Below are positions 16,219 through 24,913 of a DNA stretch of 64,000 bases, in pieces. Source of the stretch: Isosphaera sp. (GTDB taxonomy: Bacteria; Planctomycetota; Planctomycetia; Gemmatales; Gemmataceae); NCBI GenBank assembly GCA_013822345.1, contig PNKH01000012.1, forward strand, positions 35,210 through 99,209, read 5' to 3'. Made by a program: the position numbers and the translations under genes. The notes beneath the pieces are model-generated. The model saw only the letters and a program-made list of their open reading frames with translations, had not been told where the DNA came from and ran no database searches. How positions within the stretch are numbered: position 1 is the first letter of the stretch; each line of letters begins with the position of its first letter.

Positions 16219-18024
16219 ATGAGCACCATCCCCCCGCCCGAGACGAGCCCGCTCCCGGACGGTCCCGCCCTGCGGGTCGGGGAGGCCGCCCCGAGTGCCC
16301 GGGTCGAGGAGGGGCCGACGCTCGTCCGGGCGATCGGGTTCGCCGGGCTGTTCCTGCTCGTCCTCGGGGCGGTGGTGGTGATCTCCACCCGGGCCGTCGG
16401 GCCGCGGTGGGTGCCGGAGGGGTGGGGGTTCCTGGCGGGGGCCACCGGCCTGGCCCTGATGCTGTACCACGCGTTCGCCGACGGGGAGCAGGAGGTCCGC
16501 CGGGCGTACGGCGGGTTCGCCCTGTTCTGGCTGGTGTTCGCGTTCGTCGCCGCCCTGGTCCCCGGCCCGTTCTCCGGGACCGCCGAGAAGGCGGTCGGGC
16601 ACTACCTGCTGCCGTGGGGCGTCGGCGGGGCGGTCGTCGGGCTGCTGTTCCTCGTCCCGTTCTGCCGGCACGAGACGGACGAGCTGTTCCACGACATCGG
16701 GGTGAACCTCCTCCTGGCGGTCGGCGGGCTGCTGGCGGTCGGGGGCGTGACCGCCGGGGTCGCCAAGCCGGAGCTGATGACCAGCCCGGGGCTGATTCTC
16801 GCCCTGCTCGGGCTGGCGTTCCTGTGCACCTACCTCGGCCAGGTGGACACGTCCGACGGGGTCGGGTACACGGTCGCGTTCTCGCTCGGGGCGTTCGGGG
16901 CGGTGGTCGTCCTGTACGCGGTCGGCCGGGCCGCCTTCCCGACCCTGCTGTTCGAGGGGCCGAACACCCTCCGCCTGCCGAACGGCGACCGGGACGTGTG
17001 GAAGACCGCGTTCCGGGTGCTCGGCGGGGTCGCGTTCCTCGTCCCGGCGCTCCTGGCGTTCGCCGCCGGGGCGCCGGGGTGGGTGCGGGCGGCGGCCGCG
17101 GCCGTCGGGGCGGCCGGGGCCGGGGTGGTGGCGGTCAGCCTGTTCGCCAACCCGGTCCACACCGCCCCGAAGCCGTTCCTGGTCCCGAACGGCCTGATCC
17201 TCGGGCTCCTCGGGCTCGTGTACGTGGCGGTGGCCGTCGGGGTGTGCTCGGACAACCCGTTCGTCGCCCTCACCCGGCGGGAGCTGTCGTCGTACTTCCT
17301 GTCCCCGGTCGGGTACCTCGTCCTGGCCGGGATGCTGATCGTCCAGTGGTTCGGGTACCAGGACTTCATCGACCGGCTGAGGGACGGGGAGCGCGGGCTG
17401 GGCACGGGGGTGACCCTGCAGCCGATCGTCCGGTACTACTTCTACGCCTTCCTGCCGGTGATCGCCCTGCTGCTGCTGGTCCCGGCCCTGACGATGCGGC
17501 TGGTGGCCGAGGAGCGGCGGACCGGGAGCCTGGAGGTGCTCATGACCGCCCCGGTCGGGGAGTGGCCGGTGGTGCTGAGCAAGTTCGTGGCGACGTGGCT
17601 GTTCTTCCTCGTCTGCTGGCTCCCGTCCGGGCTGTTCCTGGTGGCCCTGCGGGTCGAGGTCGGGCAGCCGTTCGACTACCTGCCGCTGCTGAGCTTCTAC
17701 CTGTGCCTGGCGGCCCAGGGGATGGCGTTCGTCGGGATGGGGCTGTTCTTCTCGACCCTGACCAAGAACCAGATCGTGGCGGCGGTGCTGACGCTCGTCG
17801 GGATGCTCGCCTTCTTCGTCTGCTTCCTGATCCGGGAGGGGGCGTACACCCTCGGGCTGCCGCCGTTCGTCCGCACGGCCCTGGGCCGGCTGTCGTACAT
17901 CCACATGTGGGGGACGGCGCTGTCCGGGCGGCTCCCGGTCCGGGACGTACTCCTGTTCGGGTCCCTCGGGGCGTTCTGGCTGTTCCTGTCGGCGAAGGTG
18001 TTGGAAGCCCGGAAGTGGAGCTGA
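16219..18024 (+). CDS. ABC-2 permease, GldF-like, with extended N-terminal membrane region
   Basis: 601 residues, much longer than the usual 240-residue GldF. The N-terminal half (about 30-345) is a series of eight or more hydrophobic segments without a recognised family. The C-terminal half is the ABC-2 permease, starting at LTRRELSSYFLSPVGYLVLAG (352-372) and containing ERRTGSLEVLMTAPVGEWPVV, the conserved coupling region. It works with the ATPase just upstream and the GldG-like protein downstream. The N-terminal block may be a fused membrane domain of separate origin. Confidence 0.87.
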   Translation: MSTIPPPETSPLPDGPALRVGEAAPSARVEEGPTLVRAIGFAGLFLLVLGAVVVISTRAVGPRWVPEGWGFLAGATGLALMLYHAFADGEQEVRRAYGGFALFWLVFAFVAALVPGPFSGTAEKAVGHYLLPWGVGGAVVGLLFLVPFCRHETDELFHDIGVNLLLAVGGLLAVGGVTAGVAKPELMTSPGLILALLGLAFLCTYLGQVDTSDGVGYTVAFSLGAFGAVVVLYAVGRAAFPTLLFEGPNTLRLPNGDRDVWKTAFRVLGGVAFLVPALLAFAAGAPGWVRAAAAAVGAAGAGVVAVSLFANPVHTAPKPFLVPNGLILGLLGLVYVAVAVGVCSDNPFVALTRRELSSYFLSPVGYLVLAGMLIVQWFGYQDFIDRLRDGERGLGTGVTLQPIVRYYFYAFLPVIALLLLVPALTMRLVAEERRTGSLEVLMTAPVGEWPVVLSKFVATWLFFLVCWLPSGLFLVALRVEVGQPFDYLPLLSFYLCLAAQGMAFVGMGLFFSTLTKNQIVAAVLTLVGMLAFFVCFLIREGAYTLGLPPFVRTALGRLSYIHMWGTALSGRLPVRDVLLFGSLGAFWLFLSAKVLEARKWS

Positions 18025-18043
18025 CGGGTGGGTTCGGTGCCCG

Positions 18044-18094
18044 GGTGGGGCAGACATTCCTGTCTGCCCGGCAGGCAAGAATGCCTGCCCCACC
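18044..18094. repeat. Palindrome family 3 (copy 2)
   Basis: 25-bp arms with three mismatches separated by 1 nt (18044-18068, 18070-18094), homologous to 14962-15018. The mismatches show that this copy has begun to decay. Confidence 0.8.
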
Positions 18095-18148
18095 CAGACC
18101 TTGAAACCACCTCTCACTGGCGGGTAGGCCGCGGACCGCGGAGCACTC

Positions 18149-20296
18149 ATGACCCCGACCGAACCGAACCCGTCGCCCGCGGCCCAGCCCCTGGTCGAGT
18201 ACGTCCGCACCAACCGGGCGACGGCCGGGTACGTCCTGGCCGGGCTGTCGCTGCTCCTCCTGGTCGGGACGGTGCTCCTCGCCCGGGAGGCGATCCGGGC
18301 CGGCTCGGCCGCGGAGAAGCCGGCCGACAAGAAGCTCGACCCGCTCGACGGGGAGTTGCCGGAGTTGCCCCGGCCGGCCGACCCGGCGGCCGCCGGGCGG
18401 GGGCAGAGCCAGTACCACGTCGGGTGGATCGGGGCGCTGCTCGGGGCGCTGACGACCGGGGCGGCGGCGGCGTGGCTGCTGGCCGCGCCGGGGGCGGCGG
18501 ACGAGGCCAAGGCCCGGTCCAACGCCCGGGTGCTGCTGCTGGCGGTCGGGGTGGAGGTCGGGGTGAGCCTGGTCGTCCTCGGCGGGATCTACTTCTACCT
18601 GTGGAGCGAGAGCCTGACGGCGTGGCTGAACGAGGGGAAGGCGCGGCAGGCCCAGTGGGCGCTGATTCCGCTCCTGATGGTCGTGGCCGGGGCCGGGCTG
18701 GTGTTCGCGGCGGTCCAGCCGGCCCGGGCGGAGGAGCGGGACAACGCGGCCCTGCGGCGGGTGGTGTACGGGGCGAACTTCTCCCTGACGGTGTTGCTCC
18801 TGGGGGTGGCGCTGGTGGCCGCGAACGTGCTGTTCGCCCTCCGGGTGCCGGGCGAGCTGGACACCACCGAGAGCGGGTTCTACACGGTGGCGGACGAGAC
18901 CAAGGCGGTGCTCCGGCGGGCCCCGACCTCGGTCACCGCGTACGCGGTGGTCGCCGACGGGGGCGGCCGGGCGATCGGGGACGTGCGGCAGTTCCTGCTC
19001 GCCTGCCAGGACGCGTCGGACGGGAAGTTCGTGGTCCGGACGGTCAGCCCGGTGGCGGACAAGAAGGAGTTGGCCCGGCTGGCCGGGCTGTCCCCGCAGC
19101 TCGACCTGCTCCTGAACGAGCGGCGCGGGGCGACCGGGGCGGTGCTCCTGGCGACCGGGGCCGGGCCGGACGAGAAGGTCCGGGCGGTCGTCCCGCTCCC
19201 CGAGTTCTTCTCCCCCGACGGGCTGGGGTTCGTCGGGGAGGGGCGGATGTTCCGGGAGCTGACCCTGCTCGCCGACCCGGTCCGGCCGGTGGTGTACTTC
19301 ACCCAGGGGAGCGGGGAGCTGAGTCTCGACCCGGCGGCCGAGGTGGCGGACGACCAGAAGGGGGAGCGGCTCCGCCGGTTCCTGGAGAAGAGCAACCTGG
19401 AGGTCCGCCCGCTGCCGCTCGGCGGGGACGCCCCGGCGGTCCCGGCGGACGCGGCGGTGGTGGTGGTGGCCGGGCCGCGGGTGCCGGTCCCGGAGCCGGG
19501 GGTGAAGGCCCTGCGGGCGTACGTCAACACCCCCCGGGCGGACGGGAAGAAGGGGAAGCTGGTGGTGCTGGCCGGGGCGGTCCCGGGGCCGGGCGGCAAG
19601 GGGGTGGTGCGGACCGGGCTGGAGGGGCTGCTGGGCGAGCTGGGGGTGGAGGTCGGGGACAAGCTGGTGTACAGCCTGGTGACCGAGGACACCACCGTCC
19701 TGGCCGGGTTCACCCAGCGTGCGGTGGCCGCCGGCCAGCCGATCGCGGCGACCATGCGGAAGGCGGTCGAGACGTTCAGCCTGCCGATGGCCCGGGAGGT
19801 GAGGGCCGCCCCGGGCGGGCCGCCGGGCCAGGTCACCGTCCTGATGGCGTCCGTCGGGCCGACGTGGCTGGAGGACGCCCGGCTGGACCGGCGGCGGGTC
19901 CCGGAGGTGATCCGGGAGTTGCGGCAGAGCGAGCCGGCCCGGGAGGCGAAGCAGGCGCGGGACGTGGGGCGGGCGCTGGCCGTGGTGGTGTCCGAGGGCC
20001 AGACCCCGCGGGCGGCGGTGGTCGGCAGCGCCGAGCTCGGGTCGGACGAGGCGGCCAAGGAGTCCCCGCCGGACTCGGCCCCGTTCTCCTTCGACCTGCT
20101 CGGGGCGACGATCGACTGGGCGCGGGAGCGGCCGTCCGTCGCCGCCGTGGACCTCAAGGCCAAGCAGTACCAGCAGTACAAGTTCCCGGACCCGGCCGCG
20201 GTCGACACCACCCGGCTCCTGTACCTGCCGCTCGGGCTCGGGCTCCTGGCCGTGGTCGGGCTCGGGCTGGGGGTGTGGGTGGTCCGCCGCGCCTGA
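18149..20296 (+). CDS. GldG-family ABC-type auxiliary membrane protein
   Basis: 715 residues. Three to five hydrophobic segments lie in the first 235 residues. A large extracytoplasmic domain typical of GldG follows (VPGELDTTESGFYTVADETK, DLLLNERRGATGAVLLATG, VYFTQGSGELSL, VVVVAGPRVPVPEPGVKALR), with a final membrane helix at about 690-712. GldG proteins partner GldA/GldF ATPase-permease pairs. Located between the permease and the DUF4340 gene, it completes the standard set. The substrate is not predictable from sequence. Confidence 0.87.
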   Translation: MTPTEPNPSPAAQPLVEYVRTNRATAGYVLAGLSLLLLVGTVLLAREAIRAGSAAEKPADKKLDPLDGELPELPRPADPAAAGRGQSQYHVGWIGALLGALTTGAAAAWLLAAPGAADEAKARSNARVLLLAVGVEVGVSLVVLGGIYFYLWSESLTAWLNEGKARQAQWALIPLLMVVAGAGLVFAAVQPARAEERDNAALRRVVYGANFSLTVLLLGVALVAANVLFALRVPGELDTTESGFYTVADETKAVLRRAPTSVTAYAVVADGGGRAIGDVRQFLLACQDASDGKFVVRTVSPVADKKELARLAGLSPQLDLLLNERRGATGAVLLATGAGPDEKVRAVVPLPEFFSPDGLGFVGEGRMFRELTLLADPVRPVVYFTQGSGELSLDPAAEVADDQKGERLRRFLEKSNLEVRPLPLGGDAPAVPADAAVVVVAGPRVPVPEPGVKALRAYVNTPRADGKKGKLVVLAGAVPGPGGKGVVRTGLEGLLGELGVEVGDKLVYSLVTEDTTVLAGFTQRAVAAGQPIAATMRKAVETFSLPMAREVRAAPGGPPGQVTVLMASVGPTWLEDARLDRRRVPEVIRELRQSEPAREAKQARDVGRALAVVVSEGQTPRAAVVGSAELGSDEAAKESPPDSAPFSFDLLGATIDWARERPSVAAVDLKAKQYQQYKFPDPAAVDTTRLLYLPLGLGLLAVVGLGLGVWVVRRA

Positions 20297-20395
20297 GACG
20301 GCGTTCGGGAGCCGGCGGGTGAGGGGCGCCACGCCGACGGTTCTCGGGAGGGCGTCGGCGCCTCCGGGCGGGGTTCGCCCCCGGGCGCTTCTTCA

Positions 20396-20455
20396 GGTGG
20401 TGCCCCTCACCCGCCGGCGGAGCGCCGGCGACCTCTCCCCAGCGGGGAGAGGTGA
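20396..20455. repeat. CTCTCCCC palindromic repeat
   Basis: Contains CTCACCCGCCGGCGGAGCGCCGGCG, described here as two halves: a CGCCGGCG-type stem, then CTCTCCCCAGCGGGGAGAG. It is the same repeat type as at 1933-2110. It sits in the 245-bp gap before the DUF4340 gene, in which no gene is seen. Confidence 0.7.
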
Positions 20456-20541
20456 AGCCCCGAGCCCGCCCCGGGTTCCCGAACACCTTCTGACCGGCCG
20501 CGCCCGCGGCCGGGTCCGCACGCAACCGGGGGTCTCCGCCG

Positions 20542-23076
20542 ATGAACTTCCGCCTGCCGGCCGTCCTGTTCGGCACCATCCTGGTGCTCGGGGCGGTGCT
20601 CCTGATCTTCTCCCTGACCGGGGAGGAGAAGGAGACCGCCACCGGGGTGGCGGAGGAGCTGGCCGGGACCAAGCCGGACCAGGTCGACGCCGTCGAGGTG
20701 GCCCGCCCGGGCGGCGGCGGGTTCAAGTTCGTCCGCGACGGGAAGGCCCCGTGGCGGGTGGCCGAGCCGTACGCCGCCAAGGCCGACCAGGCCGCCGTCG
20801 GCCAGCTCGTCGCCGCCCTCCTCCAGGCTAAACCCGTCGCCCACCCGGAGCTGAAGAACAACCCGGCCGCCCACGGCCTCCAGCCGGCCGGCCTGTCGGT
20901 CACCCTCCGGGCCGGCGGGAAGGCGTCCACCGTCAACCTCGGGGACCTGACGTTCGGCGAGGGCGGGGGCGTGGTGTTCGTCACCACCTCGGCCCGCCCG
21001 ACCCGGCCGATGGCGATCCCCCGGTCCGCGGTCGAGCCGCTGTTGCGCGGGTCGGCGGCGGTCGGGCCGGCGGCCGACCAGGCCAAGGGGGTCGCCGACT
21101 TCCGGGCCAAGACGGTGTTCCCGGCCGACGCCCGCGGGGCCGGGGACGACGTGGCCGCCGTCACCGTCGCCGCCAAGGGGAAGACGCTGTCGCTGGCCCG
21201 GTCGGCAGCCGGCGGGTGGACGTTCGTGAGCCCGCCCGACTGGGGCGCGGCCGACCCGTCCGGGGACGCGGCCGCCCCGCCCGGGACGTTCACCGGGGTG
21301 AGCCGGCTGCTCGGGACGCTGACCAGCCTGCAGGCCCAGACCGCGGCCGACTTCGTCGACAACCCGAGCCCACAGGACCTGGAGAAGTACGGGCTGAACG
21401 ACGGCAACCCGAACCGGGTGAAGGTGGAGCTGCGGACCAAGGAGGGGGAGACGACGACCGCCTACGTCGGGAACAAGGCGGACGCGGCGCCGGCCGCGGG
21501 CGCGCTGCCCGGGTCCGGCAAGTGGTGGGTGAAGGTGGACGGCCAGCCGGGGGTGGTGAGGGCGACCGGCGGGGACCTGGCCGGGCTGGCGGCGGTGGTC
21601 GAGAACCCGGACCCGCTCCGGGACCGGAACCTGCTGGCCTTCGACAAGTCCCGGGTCGACGGCCTCGACCTCGGGCCGGTGAAGCTCCGCAGGGTCGGGT
21701 TCGGGGCGGCCGCCCAGTGGAAGCTGTACGGCAACCCGGCGGCCGGCGACCCGCAGCCGGCGGCCCCGGCCGAGGTGAACCGGGTGCTGGACCTCCTGAC
21801 CGAGCGGCGGACGGTGACCGGGTTCCCGAAGGGCGACCCGGGGGCGTTCGGCCCGGCCGACCCGGTGGTGAAGGTGTGGGCGGACGGGTTCGAGCCGGCG
21901 GCCCCGCCGAAGAAGGACGAGAAGGTCGACCCGAAGGCCGAGCCGAAGGAGAAGGCCGGGCCGGTGACCCTGACGTTCGGGCGGAAGCAGGGGGACGCGG
22001 TGAACGTCCGGCGGGTGTCGGCCGACGGGAAGACGACCGACTACCTGCTGGTGTCGGACCGGGTCAAGGTGGAAGGCACGAAGGACCCGGTCGACCCGAT
22101 GGCGGTCGTGACCAAGACGCGGCTCGACTTCCTCGACCGGGACCTGAAGCGGTTCACCGCGAGCACCGTCGGGAAGCTGGTGGTGCAGGGGGCGGCGACG
22201 TACGACCTGGACCGGGCGGAGGGGGCGGACCCGTCGGCCGGGGGGCCGGGGTGGAAGTTCGCCCAGGACGCGAAGGGGCCGCTCGGGCAGGCGTACAAGG
22301 CCGGCGACCTGGCCGACACCCCGACGGTGCAGGGGCTACTCGACCCGCTGGCCACCACCTTCATGGTGACCCGGTTCGTGGACGAGGCCCCGACCCCGCA
22401 GAAGCTGGACGAGTACGGGCTCGGGTCGAACGTCCGGATGCGGGTGACGGTCGGGCTGCGGGAGACCGGCCCGGACGACAAGGAGCGGGTGTTCGAGTTC
22501 GGGGCGGACGCCCCGGGCGGGGCCGAGGTGTACGCCCGGCAGAAGGGCCGGCAGGCGGTGTTCACACTGCCGAAGTCCCTGCCCGACCAGTTCACCGGGG
22601 CGGACCTGCGGAACAAGTCGATCTTCCGGATCGACCCGGCGGCGGTGACCTCGGTCACGGTGACCGGGTGGGGCGCGCCGTTCGGCGGAACCCCGGGGAA
22701 GCTGGTGCTGCGGAAGAACAAGAGCGGGGTGTGGGAGGCGGCCGAGTCGGTGACGAAGGGGTACGCGGTGGACCCGGTGAAGGTGGCGGGGTTCCTGTCG
22801 CTGGTGTCGAACACCCGGGTGAGGGCGTTCACCGCCGACCGGCAGGAGCCGGGGGACCGGCACAAGTTCAACGACGGGAAGGTGCTGTTCGACGTGCTGA
22901 TCGGGACGGCGGCCGACACCCACGCCCTGTACTTCCGGCTCGGCGGCCCGGCCGACCCGGGCGGGTCTGAGGCGTACGCCCTGACCAACCGGCTCCCGGC
23001 GGACCGCAACATCTGTGTGGTGGACGCTGCTCTGTTCCGGGCGTACCGGGACGCCCCGGGGGCGTTCGCGAAGTGA
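20542..23076 (+). CDS. DUF4340-domain protein of the ABC/Gld-type operon
   Basis: 844 residues. A single N-terminal membrane helix (about 5-27, LPAVLFGTILVLGAVLLIF) anchors a long extracytoplasmic protein. It contains repeated DUF4340 segments: the motif WRVAEPYAAKADQAAVGQLV and related stretches recur at about 66-90, 228-255 and 540-600, each followed by a YGLN/EYGLGS motif. DUF4340 proteins are regularly encoded next to GldG proteins and are thought to act on the periplasmic side of the transporter. The stop codon overlaps the GTG of the next gene. Confidence 0.87.
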   Translation: MNFRLPAVLFGTILVLGAVLLIFSLTGEEKETATGVAEELAGTKPDQVDAVEVARPGGGGFKFVRDGKAPWRVAEPYAAKADQAAVGQLVAALLQAKPVAHPELKNNPAAHGLQPAGLSVTLRAGGKASTVNLGDLTFGEGGGVVFVTTSARPTRPMAIPRSAVEPLLRGSAAVGPAADQAKGVADFRAKTVFPADARGAGDDVAAVTVAAKGKTLSLARSAAGGWTFVSPPDWGAADPSGDAAAPPGTFTGVSRLLGTLTSLQAQTAADFVDNPSPQDLEKYGLNDGNPNRVKVELRTKEGETTTAYVGNKADAAPAAGALPGSGKWWVKVDGQPGVVRATGGDLAGLAAVVENPDPLRDRNLLAFDKSRVDGLDLGPVKLRRVGFGAAAQWKLYGNPAAGDPQPAAPAEVNRVLDLLTERRTVTGFPKGDPGAFGPADPVVKVWADGFEPAAPPKKDEKVDPKAEPKEKAGPVTLTFGRKQGDAVNVRRVSADGKTTDYLLVSDRVKVEGTKDPVDPMAVVTKTRLDFLDRDLKRFTASTVGKLVVQGAATYDLDRAEGADPSAGGPGWKFAQDAKGPLGQAYKAGDLADTPTVQGLLDPLATTFMVTRFVDEAPTPQKLDEYGLGSNVRMRVTVGLRETGPDDKERVFEFGADAPGGAEVYARQKGRQAVFTLPKSLPDQFTGADLRNKSIFRIDPAAVTSVTVTGWGAPFGGTPGKLVLRKNKSGVWEAAESVTKGYAVDPVKVAGFLSLVSNTRVRAFTADRQEPGDRHKFNDGKVLFDVLIGTAADTHALYFRLGGPADPGGSEAYALTNRLPADRNICVVDAALFRAYRDAPGAFAK

Positions 23077-24350
23077 CCGCCGGCAACGTCGCCTGCACCG
23101 TCTGCGGGTGCGTGTGCGACGACCTGCGGGTGACGGTCGCCGGCGGCCGGGTGGTCCGCGCCGACGGGGCGTGCCGCCTGGCCGAGCCGTGGTTCCTGTC
23201 GCAGAACGCGTCCCGCCCGCCGGCCGCCGAGGTCGGCGGCCTCCCCGCCGACCCGGACGCCGCGTTCGCCCGCGCCGCCGACCTCCTCCGGGCGGCGAAG
23301 TACCCGCTCATCTACGGCCTGTCGCGGAGCACGACCGAGGGCCAGCGGGCGGCGGTCGCCCTGGCCGACCGGCTCGGGGCGACGATCGACACCACCGCCA
23401 GCACCGGCCACGCCCCGAGCCTCGTCGCCCTGCAGCAGGTGGGGGAGTCGACCAGCACGCTCGGGGAGGTGCGGAACCGGGCCGACCTGGTCGTGTTCTG
23501 GGGCTCGGACCCGGTGGTGACGCACCCGCGGCACCTGGAGCGGTACTCGCTGGAGCCGCGCGGGCGGTGGGTGCCGGGCGGCCGGGCGGACCGGTTGCTG
23601 GTGGTCGTCGACGAGCACGAGACGGAGACGGCGCGGCTGGCCGACCTGTTCGTCCGGGTGCCGCCCGGCGGCCACTGGGAGGCGCTGTGGGAGCTGCGGC
23701 TGCTCGTCCGAGCCGGAAGCGTGAGCGACGGTTCAAGTCGGACCGTCGCTCACGCTTCCGGCTCGGACGGACTCGCGGACCTGGCCCGGCGGATGAAAGG
23801 GTGTCGGTGCGGGGTGATCTTCTTCGGGTCGGGGGTGACGGCGGGGAAGCTGGCGCACCGGACGGTCGAGGCGCTCTTGCGGCTGGTGACCGACCTGAAC
23901 GAGCACACGCGGTTCTACGCCCGGCGGATGCGGCGGTACGGGGACGTGGCCGGGGCCGACTCGGTGCTGGCGTGGCAGACCGGGTACCCGTTCGGGGTGA
24001 ACCTGAGCCGCGGGTACCCGCGGTACAACCCCGGCGAGTTCACCGGGCCCGAAATCCTGGCGAGGGGGGAGGCGGACGCGTGCCTGGTGGTCGGCGGGGA
24101 GACGGCGGCCGACTTCCCGCCGGCGGCCTTGGAGCACCTGCGGCGGATCCCGGTGGTGCTGCTCGACCCGCCGGGGGCGGCGGCGGTGGTGCCGGCGGCG
24201 GTGCGGTTCGCGACCGCGGTGTACGGGGTGCACCGGCCGGGGACGGCGTACCGGATGGACGAGGTGCCGGTGCCGCTGCGGGTGATCCTCCCGACCGACT
24301 ACCCGAGCGACGCCGAGGTGCTGAACGAGTTGCTGCGGCGGGTGGGGTGA
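23073..24350 (+). CDS. Formylmethanofuran dehydrogenase subunit B-like (FwdB/FhcB)
   Basis: 425 residues. The N-terminal CTVCGCVCDDL (9-19) matches the [4Fe-4S]-binding start of FwdB/FmdB. Further FwdB-like stretches are YGLSRSTTEGQRAAV, GATIDTTASTGHAPS, LGEVRNRADLVVFWGSDP and FGVNLSRGYPRYNPGEF. In archaeal enzymes the STxC/U-EAQ position supplies the Mo/W ligand; here it reads STTEGQ, so the ligand Cys/Sec is missing. This fits the bacterial formyltransferase/hydrolase complex (FhcABCD), which releases formate from the C1 carrier without redox chemistry. The start GTG overlaps the DUF4340 stop. A palindrome (23705-23769) inserts about 20 residues (AGSVSDGSSRTVAHASGSDG). The other fhc genes are not in this window. 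Confidence 0.88.
   Translation: MTAGNVACTVCGCVCDDLRVTVAGGRVVRADGACRLAEPWFLSQNASRPPAAEVGGLPADPDAAFARAADLLRAAKYPLIYGLSRSTTEGQRAAVALADRLGATIDTTASTGHAPSLVALQQVGESTSTLGEVRNRADLVVFWGSDPVVTHPRHLERYSLEPRGRWVPGGRADRLLVVVDEHETETARLADLFVRVPPGGHWEALWELRLLVRAGSVSDGSSRTVAHASGSDGLADLARRMKGCRCGVIFFGSGVTAGKLAHRTVEALLRLVTDLNEHTRFYARRMRRYGDVAGADSVLAWQTGYPFGVNLSRGYPRYNPGEFTGPEILARGEADACLVVGGETAADFPPAALEHLRRIPVVLLDPPGAAAVVPAAVRFATAVYGVHRPGTAYRMDEVPVPLRVILPTDYPSDAEVLNELLRRVG
23705..23769. repeat. Palindromic element inside the FwdB-like gene, family 4
   Basis: Perfect 28-bp arms (23705-23732, 23742-23769) around a 9-nt spacer, core GAGCCGGAAGCGTGAGCGAC. Related copies are intergenic: 26923-26986 (25-bp arms, one mismatch) and a partial copy at 2111-2147. 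Confidence 0.92.
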
Positions 24351-24354
24351 CGGC

Positions 24355-24651
24355 TCACGCCCGGTCCGGCCACCCGGCCGGGTCACTCTTGGCGGGGAGG
24401 ACGGCGAGGACGACCACCTCGGCGGCGGTCACCCGGTACAGGACGACGAACGGGAACTTCCGGACCGGGGCGCACCGCACGTCGCCGAACAGGACGGCGT
24501 ACGACTCGGGGTGGGCGGTGACGCCACCCAAAAGGTCGCGCAGGGCGTCCGTGAACCGGGTGCCCAGGCCCGCCGCCCGCAGTTCGTACTGCTCCGCGAC
24601 GGTCTCGGCCTCGGCCTGTGCCGCCCCGCGGACGACCAGCGGGCGGGTCAT
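24355..24651 (-). CDS. ParE/RelE-superfamily toxin
   Basis: 98 residues from MTRPLVVRGAAQAEAE. It shows the plasmid-stabilisation toxin pattern: an N-terminal helical pair, TAHPESYAVLFGDVRCAPVRKFPFVVLYRV, and a final VVVLAVLPAKSDPAGW. Family members are either gyrase inhibitors (ParE) or ribosome-dependent mRNases (RelE); the sequence alone does not decide. The start overlaps the antitoxin stop (ATGA at 24651), the common arrangement for type II modules. Confidence 0.85.
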   Translation of the reverse strand: MTRPLVVRGAAQAEAETVAEQYELRAAGLGTRFTDALRDLLGGVTAHPESYAVLFGDVRCAPVRKFPFVVLYRVTAAEVVVLAVLPAKSDPAGWPDRA

Positions 24652-24884
24652 CCCCGAACCCTCTTGAGCCGCTCGCGGATGGACGCCTCGACCACCTCCC
24701 ACGGGACCGAGTCGTGCGGGTTGGCTTCGGCGTCGGCGATCCGCCGCTCGATCTCGGCCTTCAGTTCCGGGGTCAACTCGATCGGCGGCCCGTCGTCCGC
24801 CGCCAGGTCCGCGACCTGCCGCTGCAGGGCCGCGACGGTCCGCTCCAGGTCCGCGACCCGCCGCTCCAGTTGCTCCGTGGTCAT
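24648..24884 (-). CDS. Antitoxin of the ParE/RelE-type module
   Basis: 78 residues. The first 28 residues or so form a heptad-patterned coiled coil (LERRVADLERTVAALQRQV). Then come IELTPELKAEIERRIADAE and a C-terminal segment (SVPWEVVEASIRERLKR) that is expected to wrap the toxin, as in addiction-module component proteins. The ATG at 24884 is preferred because GGAGGG lies 5 nt upstream. ATGs at 24914 and 24917 lack such a site but would overlap the gatB stop. The gene follows gatB by 29 nt and is likely in the same transcript. Confidence 0.75.
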   Translation of the reverse strand: MTTEQLERRVADLERTVAALQRQVADLAADDGPPIELTPELKAEIERRIADAEANPHDSVPWEVVEASIRERLKRVRG

Positions 24885-24913
24885 CCCGCCCTCCGGTTCC
24901 GGTGCCGCCCCCA

